A DNA stretch of 60,696 nucleotides from NCBI GenBank assembly GCA_002705795.1, contig PAHG01000006.1:3534-64229 (forward strand), in the 5' to 3' direction. This document shows, one piece after another, positions 37,783-47,994 of the stretch (position 1 is the first letter of the stretch; the number at the start of each line of letters is the position of its first letter). The position numbers and the translations under genes were made by a program. The notes below the pieces were generated by a model. That model did not search any database, was not told the origin of the DNA, and worked only from the letters and a program-made list of their open reading frames with translations. The stretch comes from Gammaproteobacteria bacterium. Its GTDB lineage: Bacteria > Pseudomonadota > Gammaproteobacteria > Pseudomonadales > Litorivicinaceae.

Positions 37783-40006
37783 AACCTTCCCTTAAACGTT
37801 CCAAAATAGACGAAGTTCCGCGACCTAGGGCACCTAGGCCCTTCAGTTCAACTTGTAGTTTCATGGAGTGCCCACCGTTTGCCTCTGTCACCTCGTCGCG
37901 TACATAGGCATGAATCATCGCCGCCCGCCAACAACAGCCCTCATATTCAATACCAACGACTTGGTTGACTCGTTCTTGGATATCAGGTTCCCACTGTAAC
38001 CCTGCAAGAAAACGCCAATTTGGATTGACTTGGCTCGAGATATAGTGATCAGTTCTAGTCGCTGAATCATTATCCCAAACAATTCTTTGTGTCACGTAAT
38101 CTGTATCGGATGTTTGATATTTGAATTCGTTGGTGGCTGTATCCATGGTTTCGCCGTCAGTCACAGACCTAAAGCGAGTGTTCCAAGTGAAAGATTTACC
38201 AAGCTGCGCTGCTGATTCGATGACCAGTGGTCCTCGGTCGGCATTCTCTGAATTACCTGATAAAGTCACTCCGCGGTCTTGAAGGTAGACGGTCTGTCCG
38301 GCGCTTACACGATACGTCTCTACACCATTTGCGTTAATACCGCGAGCGGTCAGCGATAGCGCAACATCTCGCGTGTCGCCTACAAAGTCCCCGCCAGAAA
38401 CTGGATTATCTAGGAAGATTTGGCTCACTTTATCTATATCGTTCGCGGTGTCGGGCGTATCGAATTTAACAATAGCTGGATTCTTGTTTAGCTCGCGAAT
38501 CGAAAGCTTCGCACGCGGGATAATCTCGTGTAATGAACCATTGGACTGGGAATTCTCAAAATAGAGCTTTCCATCGATTGATACGCCATAGGCGAGATAC
38601 TCATCCTCTTGCGTTGTCGTGCCTCTAGTTGCCTGTGACCAACGGGTGAAACCCAAAGCCGCTGGTGTCACGGAACCGAAGCCACGCCGTATCGGATATT
38701 CAGCCTTGAAATCTGACGATATACGGCGTCCCTCAGCTGGATCTGAACTCGTTAAGCCAGTCGTTGTTCGTGTAAATTCAGTCGCATCACCCGAAGCGAA
38801 CAGGTTCCAATTCTCACCATATTTAGCCCAAGACAAGGTGAGCTGAGGCTGACGGGAAAACTTGACCGCTGCGCCGGTTACAGATGGATCGACAACATCA
38901 ATACGGTCTACAAGCCACCCAGCGTTCCAATCGTCGCCACGGACAGCCACGCCAATCGAAGAGGTCAGTTGTTCTTTTTCTGAGAGGTCGGCGAAGTTAT
39001 CTAGGTCATCCTGATAGGTGCCATCCGACGCATCTTCGTAAGTCATATTCCAGGTCATCGCTTTCTGGACATCGCTTGTCAGCGTCAGTCTGGAAATATG
39101 ACGATCTGTGCCGCTAATTTTGTCGCCAGGTAACTGTTCGGTCTTTGCTTCTAACAGGCTTAAATCCTCAAAGAGGTACCGACCATGCAGGCCGACCGCA
39201 GCTCCCCGTGCGGTCATGAACCGAGGTCGGATCAGCAAATCGTAATGTGGTGCCAGGTTCCAATAAAATGGGGTCACAATTTCCGTCCCAGACGTTGAGC
39301 CCAGTGAGTAACTTGGAAAGAAAAAACCGGTGAGTCGTCTGTCGTCCATAGGGAACCCCACTACGGGTGCATAGAATATAGGGACCTCTTTTACACGTAT
39401 TACGACATCGTTCGCCCAGCCCCGTCCCGACGATTGATTGAGATAAATTTGGTTGGCCTGAAAATCCCATGAATTAATTCCTGGAGCGCAGAACGTAATA
39501 GTTCCATTGAAGACGCGGATGTCACCGTTCGGGGCGCCAATCGCGAAGTCAGAATCCCCCCGTAGACGATTTTTGTGATTAACAAAAGAGGAATTTTTGA
39601 GATCAAACGCATTAGTCCGCACATTAACCGATGCGGTGTCACCGATCAGCAGGCTATTCGGACGCCTGATTTTCACGTTACCGGCGGCGTCACCGTCGCC
39701 AGTGGAATTCAAAAATGATACGCGGTCTGCTTCAATCTGGAAATCGTTGCGGGTAATCAACGCGCCGCCTGTCAAAATAACACGATCTCTACCATCGTAA
39801 TCGGTGTTTTCCGCTTCAGCGCTCAATTGCTCACCAGGAGATCTTTCCACCATTGGGGGGCTGTAATATCCCCGGCAGAGGTAGGCTCCGGAGGTATCAC
39901 CTATCCAGTCAGTGGTAGCAGCTATCTGAACTTCGCCATGGGCGGCCCCTGGGCTAGCTGCTAGCAAAATGAGCGCGATTGATCGGATTGACATTCGTTT
40001 GATCAT
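37757..40006 (-). CDS. lptD: LPS-assembly protein LptD
   Basis: Signal peptide, OstA-like GGALITRNDFQIEADRVSF, VKEVPIFYAPVVGFPMDDRRLTGFFFPS; Cys residues at LCRGYY, FCAPG and EGCCWR. Confidence 0.95.
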   Translation of the reverse strand: MIKRMSIRSIALILLAASPGAAHGEVQIAATTDWIGDTSGAYLCRGYYSPPMVERSPGEQLSAEAENTDYDGRDRVILTGGALITRNDFQIEADRVSFLNSTGDGDAAGNVKIRRPNSLLIGDTASVNVRTNAFDLKNSSFVNHKNRLRGDSDFAIGAPNGDIRVFNGTITFCAPGINSWDFQANQIYLNQSSGRGWANDVVIRVKEVPIFYAPVVGFPMDDRRLTGFFFPSYSLGSTSGTEIVTPFYWNLAPHYDLLIRPRFMTARGAAVGLHGRYLFEDLSLLEAKTEQLPGDKISGTDRHISRLTLTSDVQKAMTWNMTYEDASDGTYQDDLDNFADLSEKEQLTSSIGVAVRGDDWNAGWLVDRIDVVDPSVTGAAVKFSRQPQLTLSWAKYGENWNLFASGDATEFTRTTTGLTSSDPAEGRRISSDFKAEYPIRRGFGSVTPAALGFTRWSQATRGTTTQEDEYLAYGVSIDGKLYFENSQSNGSLHEIIPRAKLSIRELNKNPAIVKFDTPDTANDIDKVSQIFLDNPVSGGDFVGDTRDVALSLTARGINANGVETYRVSAGQTVYLQDRGVTLSGNSENADRGPLVIESAAQLGKSFTWNTRFRSVTDGETMDTATNEFKYQTSDTDYVTQRIVWDNDSATRTDHYISSQVNPNWRFLAGLQWEPDIQERVNQVVGIEYEGCCWRAAMIHAYVRDEVTEANGGHSMKLQVELKGLGALGRGTSSILERLREGYELFESQD

Positions 40007-40132
40007 AGATTCACTTTAGTATTTGAAATAAGATCATAGTTGAGTCTGATGCGAGTTGCCTAGGCCTTAAGGTGCTTGGTCGCTTAAACAATGATATGTT
40101 TTCGCACTTTTATATCGCTGGGATCATTGCGT

Positions 40133-40798
40133 ATGCAGGCTTATCTTTTCGATTTTGACGGCACTATCGTCGATAGTGCGCCGGATCTGACGCGCGCTCT
40201 TGATCTCGCATTGAACAAAGCTGGGCTTCCTGGTGTAGGCCTTGAGCTTGGGAAGCAAATGGTTGGTCATGGTGCAGGCAAACTGATTGAGCGGGCTGTG
40301 CGGCACGTTACTCAAGATGAGCACATCACTATGGAATCCCCGCTGTGTCGCCTCTTGTTGTCTGTATTCTTTGAAGAATATGAACCGATTTGCGCTGAGA
40401 CGTCGGTGTTGTATCCGGGAGCAAAAGAGGTAATACAAACACTCAAGGATCAGAGAAAACAAGTGGGCCTGGTTACCAATAAGCCGAGACGGTTTGTTGA
40501 GTTGATGTTGCCAGCTTTCGACCTCCATACCGCATTTGACACTATCGTTGCTGGCGATGATTTACCGACGAAAAAGCCGGAGCCTGATATGGTGCACCAT
40601 GCGTTGTCTGACCTAGATCGAGCACCCAATGAGGCATGCCTCATCGGTGATAGCAGGGCGGATTTAGGTGCCGCTAAAGCAGCGGGCGTTTGTTCAATTA
40701 TGGTCAGCTTTGGATACGCTGGGGACTTAAACTTACACGAGTGCGGTGCAGACCGTGTCATATCGGATTTGATGGAATTGCTTGTTAATGACGCCTGA
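40133..40798 (+). CDS. gph: phosphoglycolate phosphatase-like HAD hydrolase
   Basis: MQAYLFDFDGTIVDSAPDL, LVTNKPRRFVELML, IGDSRADLGAAKAAGV; precedes trpE. Confidence 0.9.
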   Translation: MQAYLFDFDGTIVDSAPDLTRALDLALNKAGLPGVGLELGKQMVGHGAGKLIERAVRHVTQDEHITMESPLCRLLLSVFFEEYEPICAETSVLYPGAKEVIQTLKDQRKQVGLVTNKPRRFVELMLPAFDLHTAFDTIVAGDDLPTKKPEPDMVHHALSDLDRAPNEACLIGDSRADLGAAKAAGVCSIMVSFGYAGDLNLHECGADRVISDLMELLVNDA

Positions 40799-42311
40799 AC
40801 AATTTGATAGGTATCGGAAACTGGGTTTAACGCGGGTTCCCGTCGCGGTTAAGCGACTGGCGGATATGGAAACACCATTATCCTGCTATCTGAAACTTGC
40901 AGATCGGCCTTGGTCTTACTTACTGGAATCCGTGACCGGGGGTGAGACTTGGGGACGTTATTCTTGTATTGGTCTTCCGTCACATGAACGCATTGAAGTG
41001 AGTGGTTATAGAATTACTCGTTTTGAGCGCGATGAAGTCGCAGAAATCGTCGAGTCAGATGATCCATTGATGTGGATTTCTCAATATCAGGTGCGCTTGG
41101 GGGAAACTCCTTCTTGGGTCGTCGATGAATTGAATCTACCAAAATTCACGGGCGGTCTTGTTGGGTATTTCGGGTATGACACCATTCGGTTCTTTGAGTC
41201 ACGCGTTGCCGAAACTATTCCCGAATATGACCCGATTGGTTCTCCCGATATCATATTGATGCGGTCTGATGATGTGGTCGTATTCGATAATCTCTCGGGG
41301 ATGCTCACCTTGATTACACACGCAAACCCGCAGGAGGCTGGTGCATATGAGGTTGCGTGTGAGTGCTTAGATAACATGTTGGATGATTTAGCATATGCCA
41401 TGGATCCATCAGCATTTTATCCAGCAGAACACGATCCAATAGCCGAGGCTGACTATCAATACAGTCTTGAAAGCGATGTGTTTAAAGGCGCAGTCAAGGA
41501 AATCAAAGACTATATTCAAGCCGGCGACGTGATGCAGGTCGTCCTCAGTCAACGAATTTCGGTTCCCTATACGGAAAGTCCGTTATCACTTTATCGCGCA
41601 TTACGCGTCTTAAATCCTTCTCCTTATATGTACTTTTTTAATTTGGATGACACACATATTGTCGGGTCTTCTCCTGAAATTCTGGCGCGTCTCGAAGATG
41701 GTCATGTGTCGGTGCGTCCTATTGCCGGTACGCGACCACGCGGCAAAACCCAAGAAGAAGATATTAGACTTGAGAATGAGTTGTTGGCGGATCCAAAAGA
41801 AATCAGTGAGCACCTGATGTTGATAGATTTGGGTCGGAACGATGTCGGACGAGTCGCTGAAATCGGTTCTGTTGAACTGACTGATAAGATGGTAGTCGAA
41901 CGCTATTCCCATGTGATGCACATCGTAAGTCATGTTGAAGGAAAAGTACGTGCTGACGTGGATGCATTAGATGTCTTGAAGGCTTGCTTGCCAGCGGGGA
42001 CTTTATCGGGCGCGCCAAAAGTGCGCGCGATGGAACTGATCAATCAGTACGAACCGGTTCGTCGGGGAATTTATGGTGGCGCGGTTGGGTATCTTGGTTG
42101 GTCAGGCAATATGGATACAGCGATCGCAATCCGGACCGCTGTTATAAAGGATGGAACGATGCACATCCAGGCAGGCGCTGGTTTAGTTGCGGACTCAGTC
42201 CCACAGTCCGAGTGGTTGGAAACGTTGAACAAGGGGCAAGCGGTGATTCGGGCTGCGAATGCTGCATTGACAGGATTCAAAGACCTCAAGGGCCCGATGG
42301 TGCGGAGCTGA
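40788..42311 (+). CDS. trpE: anthranilate synthase component I
   Basis: [44 protein letters not shown]. Confidence 0.97.
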   Translation: MTPEQFDRYRKLGLTRVPVAVKRLADMETPLSCYLKLADRPWSYLLESVTGGETWGRYSCIGLPSHERIEVSGYRITRFERDEVAEIVESDDPLMWISQYQVRLGETPSWVVDELNLPKFTGGLVGYFGYDTIRFFESRVAETIPEYDPIGSPDIILMRSDDVVVFDNLSGMLTLITHANPQEAGAYEVACECLDNMLDDLAYAMDPSAFYPAEHDPIAEADYQYSLESDVFKGAVKEIKDYIQAGDVMQVVLSQRISVPYTESPLSLYRALRVLNPSPYMYFFNLDDTHIVGSSPEILARLEDGHVSVRPIAGTRPRGKTQEEDIRLENELLADPKEISEHLMLIDLGRNDVGRVAEIGSVELTDKMVVERYSHVMHIVSHVEGKVRADVDALDVLKACLPAGTLSGAPKVRAMELINQYEPVRRGIYGGAVGYLGWSGNMDTAIAIRTAVIKDGTMHIQAGAGLVADSVPQSEWLETLNKGQAVIRAANAALTGFKDLKGPMVRS

Positions 42312-42313
42312 CG

Positions 42314-42907
42314 ATGTTACTGATGATCGATAATTACGATAGCTTCACTTATAACCTAGTGCAGTACTTTGGAGAGCTTGGTGAGGCAGTGACTACTATT
42401 CGCAACGATCAGATGACTCTGGATGAATTAGCCGCGCTTCAACCTGACCGTGTTGTCGTCAGTCCTGGCCCGTGTGATCCGGATCGTGCCGGAATGAGTC
42501 TCCAAGCTGTTGAATATTTTTCGGGAAAAGTGCCGCTTCTTGGAGTGTGCTTGGGCCATCAGACTATCGGACAGGTATTTGGTGGGCGAATCATTCGTGC
42601 TTCAAAGGTCATGCATGGAAAAACCAGCTTTATTCATCATGACGGAAAGGGAGTATTTTTGGGGCTGTATCAGCCTTTGGTTCAAACTCGTTATCATTCG
42701 TTGGTGATTGATCCTGCGACTGTTCCTGCTTGCCTTGAGGTCACTGCCTGGAGTCATGATGAGTTAGGTAAGTCTGAAGCAGTAATGGGTGTTCGTCACA
42801 AAACGTTGACGGTTGAGGGTGTTCAGTTCCACCCGGAATCCATTGCAAGCCAACAAGGTCATGAGTTACTTCGGAACTTCTTGGCTGTTAGAGGGGGAGA
42901 GTGGTAA
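42314..42907 (+). CDS. trpG: anthranilate synthase component II (glutamine amidotransferase)
   Basis: [43 protein letters not shown]; start at 42314 rather than the long ORF start. Confidence 0.97.
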   Translation: MLLMIDNYDSFTYNLVQYFGELGEAVTTIRNDQMTLDELAALQPDRVVVSPGPCDPDRAGMSLQAVEYFSGKVPLLGVCLGHQTIGQVFGGRIIRASKVMHGKTSFIHHDGKGVFLGLYQPLVQTRYHSLVIDPATVPACLEVTAWSHDELGKSEAVMGVRHKTLTVEGVQFHPESIASQQGHELLRNFLAVRGGEW

Positions 42908-43932
42908 TGACTATCCAGGAAGCGATTATAGATGTCTGCGCAAAACGCGATTTGAACGCCGAGGAAATGATTGCAGTAATGCGATTAATCATGACCGGTG
43001 AGGCAACTGATGCACAAATTGGGGCGGTATTGATGGGTCTGCGTATGAAAGGTGAGACTATTGATGAGATCGTCGGTGCCGCTAGTGTTATGCGTGAGCT
43101 GTCGCAAAAAGTAGACGTCCCGAAAGATTTCTTGGTGGATACCTGCGGAACGGGCGGAGATGGCGCAAACATCTTTAACGTATCTACAGCCTCGGCATTC
43201 GTTGTTGCAGCGGCGGGTGGTCGGGTTGCGAAGCACGGTAACCGTTCGGTTTCCTCAAAGTCAGGATCTGCGGATGTACTCGAAGTGGCAGGCGTACGGA
43301 TAGATCTGGACGCTACCCAAGTCAAGTCCTGTATTGAAACCCTAGGAGTTGGATTTATGTTTGCGCCTGCCCACCATTCAGCGATGCGGCATGCGATTGG
43401 TCCGCGTAAAGAGCTTGGGATGCGAACAATTTTCAATGTGCTTGGGCCGCTAACTAACCCAGCAAGCGCGCCCAACCAGGTCCTTGGGGTATTTGATGAG
43501 TCTCTCCTAACGCCACTTGCCGAGGTCCTTCGCCGTCTCGGTTCTCGGCATGTATTGATCGTCTGTTCAGAAGATGGACTCGATGAATTGAGTGTGTCAG
43601 CAGCCAGCCGTGTTGCTGAGTTAAAGGATGGGCGTATCCGCGAATATCGGATTAAACCGCAGGACTTTGATCTGGATTTAAGTGATCGTGATGAGCTTAT
43701 TGTAGAAACTGCCGAAGAGTCACTAGAGATGATTGCGATGGCGTTAACCGCAGATGATCATCCGGCTTCAGATATTGTTGCACTGAACGCAGGCGCGGCC
43801 ATTTATGGAGCTGGTTGCGCGCACTCGCTCGAGGATGGTGTTGAAGCAGCTTGGGAGGTCATGGAGTCCGGTGAGGCTATGAAAAAACTCGAGGCACTTG
43901 CGCGTCTTACTCAAGAGCTAAAGGATAATTAA
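42907..43932 (+). CDS. trpD: anthranilate phosphoribosyltransferase
   Basis: DTCGTGGDGANIFNVSTASAFVVAAAGGRVAKHGNRSVSSKSGSADVLE. Confidence 0.98.
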   Translation: MTIQEAIIDVCAKRDLNAEEMIAVMRLIMTGEATDAQIGAVLMGLRMKGETIDEIVGAASVMRELSQKVDVPKDFLVDTCGTGGDGANIFNVSTASAFVVAAAGGRVAKHGNRSVSSKSGSADVLEVAGVRIDLDATQVKSCIETLGVGFMFAPAHHSAMRHAIGPRKELGMRTIFNVLGPLTNPASAPNQVLGVFDESLLTPLAEVLRRLGSRHVLIVCSEDGLDELSVSAASRVAELKDGRIREYRIKPQDFDLDLSDRDELIVETAEESLEMIAMALTADDHPASDIVALNAGAAIYGAGCAHSLEDGVEAAWEVMESGEAMKKLEALARLTQELKDN

Positions 43933-43935
43933 TTG

Positions 43936-44742
43936 ATGAGTTGTTCAACAACTATTTTAGATCGGATTGTTGCGAGGAAGCGCCGGGAGGTTGCTTTTCG
44001 AAGCGCGCAACGAGCGCTTGAAGAACTGTATGAAGTGTTGACTGATCAAGCTGCGGTTCGCGGATTTAGCCGTCGACTCGTCGCTCAAGTGGAGGCTCAA
44101 AAACCCGCAGTAATTGCTGAGATTAAGCGCGCCTCGCCATCAAAGGGTTTACTGAGAGCTGATTTTCAGCCCGCTCTTCATGCCCAACAATATGAAAGCG
44201 CTGGTGCATCTTGTTTGTCTGTTTTGACTGATCAGGATTTCTTCCAGGGGTCCGATGATGATTTACAATTGGCACGTTCAGCATGCGGTCTTCCCGTGAT
44301 CCGAAAAGATTTTATGGTTGACCCTTATCAGATTATTGAATCCCGGGCGCTGGGCGCCGACTGTATCCTATTGATCGTCGCAGCGCTCAATGACTCAGAT
44401 TTACGTCTCCTGCATGAGACAGCGCTGTCTGTTGGGCTCGATGTGTTGATCGAGGTGCATGACGAGACAGAACTTCATCGTGCACTAAAACTAGATAGCC
44501 GCTTGATTGGAATTAATAATCGGAATCTCCATACGTTTGAGACAAAGCTTGAGGTGACGCTAAATCTGCTGGAGCAAATCCCAGACGACAGATTACTAAT
44601 TACAGAATCTGGGATTTTAAAGGCTAGAGACGTGGATCTGATGCAAGAGCACGGTGTCTATGGATTCCTAGTGGGTGAGGCGTTCATGCGGCAGCCTGAT
44701 CCAGGTGTCGCCTTGAAAGAGCTGTTTCAGAGTCTTAGCTAA
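43936..44742 (+). CDS. trpC: indole-3-glycerol-phosphate synthase
   Basis: [56 protein letters not shown]. Confidence 0.97.
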   Translation: MSCSTTILDRIVARKRREVAFRSAQRALEELYEVLTDQAAVRGFSRRLVAQVEAQKPAVIAEIKRASPSKGLLRADFQPALHAQQYESAGASCLSVLTDQDFFQGSDDDLQLARSACGLPVIRKDFMVDPYQIIESRALGADCILLIVAALNDSDLRLLHETALSVGLDVLIEVHDETELHRALKLDSRLIGINNRNLHTFETKLEVTLNLLEQIPDDRLLITESGILKARDVDLMQEHGVYGFLVGEAFMRQPDPGVALKELFQSLS

Positions 44743-45164
44743 TGCCGTGGCTTATTGCTCTAGGGGTTACTGTGGTCTTGGGCCTTGGATGGTACGCATG
44801 GTCATTGACCCGCCAGGTCAAAACTCTTGAACGAAAGAGGGCGCGCGCGAGACAAGATGCTTTATCGGGAATTCAAATTTTGATCGATTCTTATTTCGAT
44901 GAGCAGGTGGATCGTTCAGAGTGTTTGTTAAGAATTCGGGTACTGCTTGATGCGCACCATGATTGTTGGTTATCTGAGCTTAAATTAGACCGGTTTGATG
45001 AAGTGAGTGGGACCATTCTCGCGATGCCGTTTGGCGAGGTGCGCCAGCAGATCGATGCAGCAACCCGGCATGAGCATGATGCGGCGCGCCGACAGTTACT
45101 ACAAATTCATGAGGCTGAGCTCGACGGCGAGCTGCAGCGGTTAAAGGAATGGGCCAATCAATGA
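44742..45164 (+). CDS. DUF2489-like membrane-anchored protein
   Basis: N-terminal TM then helical region GIQILIDSYFDEQVDRSECLLRIRVLLD; start overlaps trpC stop. Confidence 0.6.
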   Translation: MPWLIALGVTVVLGLGWYAWSLTRQVKTLERKRARARQDALSGIQILIDSYFDEQVDRSECLLRIRVLLDAHHDCWLSELKLDRFDEVSGTILAMPFGEVRQQIDAATRHEHDAARRQLLQIHEAELDGELQRLKEWANQ

Positions 45165-45577
45165 AAGCACATGTCTCTTGGCATCATGGGGTGTCCTTCG
45201 TAGCAGAGAGTGGGTCTGGGCACGCGACGATAGTTGACGGGGCTCCTGAACACGGCGGTCGCAATATTGGGCCTCGACCAATGGAACTGATCTTGATGGG
45301 GCTCGGTAGTTGCGCGAGTTTTGATGTGATTACGATTTTGAAAAAGCAGCGGCAAGACGTGGTTTCATGCGATTGCATTCTTGAAGCTGAGCGTGCTGAC
45401 GCAGTGCCCGCCGTTTTTACAAAAATCACAATGGACTTTCAGGTGTCAGGTAATAACTTGGATCAGACTAAAGTCAAACGAGCGGTAGCACTGTCTGCGG
45501 AAAAATATTGTTCGGCATCTAAAATGCTCGAGGACGCGGGAGTTGAGCTCATCCATCGAGTGACATTTCGAAACTAG
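45161..45577 (+). CDS. OsmC family protein
   Basis: GGRNIGPRPMELILMGLGSCASFDVITILKKQRQDV. Confidence 0.93.
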   Translation: MKAHVSWHHGVSFVAESGSGHATIVDGAPEHGGRNIGPRPMELILMGLGSCASFDVITILKKQRQDVVSCDCILEAERADAVPAVFTKITMDFQVSGNNLDQTKVKRAVALSAEKYCSASKMLEDAGVELIHRVTFRN

Positions 45578-45887
45578 TGGTCAAAGTGGGAACATTCCTC
45601 TGGATCAGGAATAGCTGATCGTCTTTAAATTATCTTTCGTGGACTGAGATTTTGAACCTCCGCGAAGAGCCCGTTGTGGATTTACATAATATCTGATTTC
45701 CCAATGGTTACTATGAGGATCGATTTGAAACTTGCAGTCTGTGGTCGTCACAAACCTGGCTTGAGACGTTATATTGCGGATACTTTACGGAAGTTATTGA
45801 TAAGGAAGGTGCCGGTGAAAGGAACTGGTTGTGATCTTGGGAACCGCGATCAGTCAATATATGGCATCATTGAACCAGCTATACTGG

Positions 45888-46520
45888 CTAAATATGCTTC
45901 GCCGTTATCGTCATGAGTCTAGCGCTTTCCCACATTAGTCGACGAATCGGCTGGGGAAGTTCCTCTCCGCCGTTTTCAAGCGCTATCTGTCCGTGATGTA
46001 TCTCATCAGCAAGCATTTGATTTAGAATCTGGCGTGAAGCGTGGTCGTTATCTGGAAGCCTCTTAAGATGTTCCCTCAAATGGCGTTCTACGTTTTCCTC
46101 TGTCGCGTGAACAAACCCGAGCGATACTTTGTCAGAGATTAGTGCTGCTCCGGCTCCCAGAGCGAATGACGCCGTGTACCATAGTGGATCGAGAATACTG
46201 GGCTTGGCTCCAAGCTCATCCAGTCTTTCACGACACCAGGCCAGGTGATCAAGTTCTTCTTGTGCGGCTTTTGCTAACGCTTGCTCAGTTACCTCATTTG
46301 ATGCGAATAATGCTTGACCCTTATAGAGCCCTTGTGCGCAGACCTCACCTGCGTGATTAACGCGCATCAATCCACTCGAGAGCTTGATTTCATCCTCCGT
46401 CAGTGTGCAATTGAGAGCAGACTTCGTGGGTGTTGGGCTTCTTGCTTCGTATTTTACTCGTGCGACGGTCCTTAAGAAGCCATCAAATCCATGGATCAAG
46501 CGATCAAGGGTATTCAACAC
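45888..46520 (-). CDS. coq7: demethoxyubiquinone hydroxylase Coq7
   Basis: MRVNHAGEVCAQGLYKGQALF, AAQEELDHLAWCRERLDELG; diiron EExxH motifs. Confidence 0.95.
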   Translation of the reverse strand: MLNTLDRLIHGFDGFLRTVARVKYEARSPTPTKSALNCTLTEDEIKLSSGLMRVNHAGEVCAQGLYKGQALFASNEVTEQALAKAAQEELDHLAWCRERLDELGAKPSILDPLWYTASFALGAGAALISDKVSLGFVHATEENVERHLREHLKRLPDNDHASRQILNQMLADEIHHGQIALENGGEELPQPIRRLMWESARLMTITAKHI

Positions 46521-47968
46521 TGAACCCCCAGATGCATTCCAAAAGACTGCCCAAGATCACGCACTTCGCGAATCATGCGGTCTGAATCATCAAGCCTTAA
46601 TACGTGTGTTGAGGCCAGCTCTTCCTCGCCAAGCTGAGCTTGGTTGGCGCTCTCTCTGTCAGTCAATATTCCAAACAGAAGGCCATGTGATTCCGCAAGC
46701 CGCCTAAAACGTTCGCGGTCATCTGGATTTTCGAAACTGCTTGATATAACGATGGGGAACCCTGCCCTAAGTGATAATTCAGCTAACTCAACCAGGTGTC
46801 GATAAGTCTTTGGAGATGTATTTTCCTGCCCCGAATATAAGCGTTGTTGCTCCAGATCTGAGCGCAATCGGATCATTCCAAAATCATCAATCAGTTGGTG
46901 CGTGAGTGATTGACGGATATCGATATCGAGGCCCAGCGTAATCAGAAGAACACGCGGCCGAATCATGGTTGCATGTTCTGCCATCACGGCATAACGACGA
47001 TAACGTGCGAGTGGAGACGTGTCGGTTTCTGTTGGGAGAATAGGGGCATTTAATCCTAAGAGGCATTCCTTTGCTCGAACCATTGCCCGGTAGGCTTGAT
47101 ACCCTTGATAAATCCACAGGGCGTGGTAATCGCCGCTCAATTCGAGATAACGGTTTAGTAAATGCCAGGCGGATGCGTAATCATCACGGGCTTCCAAATC
47201 AACCGTCAAAAATGCAATTTCACTGATGACATCGATCCAACGAAATTCAGCCCGGTACTCAATACAGTCGAAGAGGCGAATCCCGTGCGCCTCTGTTTCC
47301 ACCACGTTGCCTAGGTGCAGATCACCGTGGCACTCACGGATCATTCCTAGATCCTTACGTTCCGCAAAACGAGGCCATAAACGCCTCAGATATTCGTGAG
47401 CCCACGCCTCCAGCTGTAACAACTGAGAGAGATCTTTGGCATCACTGAGGTTTGGTCTGACCTGGTCAAAATTTAACTGAGCAGGGACATAGAGTGAGTT
47501 TGGTTCGCCGAAAGGCATTTCGATGCTAGAAACTGGCGCTTTTGAATGAAGCTCAAAAACTGCTTGGGACAGGTTTTCTAGTCGATCGTGATTAAATCCC
47601 TCGCGGTCATGGATCTGGTTCAGGGTCTGAGCTGGATCAAACTGGTACATTTTGACTGCATATTCGATCGGCTCGCCGTCGCCAACGCCAACCATCATGC
47701 CTGTCTCAGATTGATAGATGCCAACGACACCAAGGTACAGATCCTTAAAGCTTCGTTGGTTCAGATTGAATTCACTTTGGCACAACGTATGCCTTGCCTC
47801 GAGCGTGCTGGCATCTAAGAAATATAAGTCGACCGGTTTTTTGATCTTGTATGCGAATTCACCGGTCAACACGACCCACGAGAGATCGGACTCGATTACT
47901 TCGATAGATGTTACCTCATGCGGGTAGCATGATTTTTGTCGTAATGCATCGATGAGCCTCTCGCCCAC
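46514..47968 (-). CDS. aminoglycoside phosphotransferase-like / P-loop kinase-like two-domain protein; P-loop degenerate
   Basis: N-half ECHGDLHLGNVV and LFDCIEYRAEFRWIDVISEIAFL; C-half LLITLGLDIDIRQSLTHQLIDDFGMIRLRSDLEQQRL. Confidence 0.8.
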   Translation of the reverse strand: MGERLIDALRQKSCYPHEVTSIEVIESDLSWVVLTGEFAYKIKKPVDLYFLDASTLEARHTLCQSEFNLNQRSFKDLYLGVVGIYQSETGMMVGVGDGEPIEYAVKMYQFDPAQTLNQIHDREGFNHDRLENLSQAVFELHSKAPVSSIEMPFGEPNSLYVPAQLNFDQVRPNLSDAKDLSQLLQLEAWAHEYLRRLWPRFAERKDLGMIRECHGDLHLGNVVETEAHGIRLFDCIEYRAEFRWIDVISEIAFLTVDLEARDDYASAWHLLNRYLELSGDYHALWIYQGYQAYRAMVRAKECLLGLNAPILPTETDTSPLARYRRYAVMAEHATMIRPRVLLITLGLDIDIRQSLTHQLIDDFGMIRLRSDLEQQRLYSGQENTSPKTYRHLVELAELSLRAGFPIVISSSFENPDDRERFRRLAESHGLLFGILTDRESANQAQLGEEELASTHVLRLDDSDRMIREVRDLGQSFGMHLGVQC

Positions 47969-47994
47969 TTCGTCCTCCCGGTATACTGGTACCC

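Noticed and set aside
41984-42313. N-terminal extension of the trpG ORF
   Set aside because: Overlaps the trpE coding region in another frame; TrpG clearly starts at [21 protein letters not shown] (42314).
42888-43475. 195-aa minus-strand ORF opposite trpD
   Set aside because: Mirror of the TrpD coding frame; no domain features.
45674-45916. 80-aa ORF MWIYIISDFPMVTMRIDLKLAVCGRHKPG... in the osmC-coq7 gap
   Set aside because: No family recognised and it overlaps the coq7 3' end antisense; retained only as part of the gap finding.
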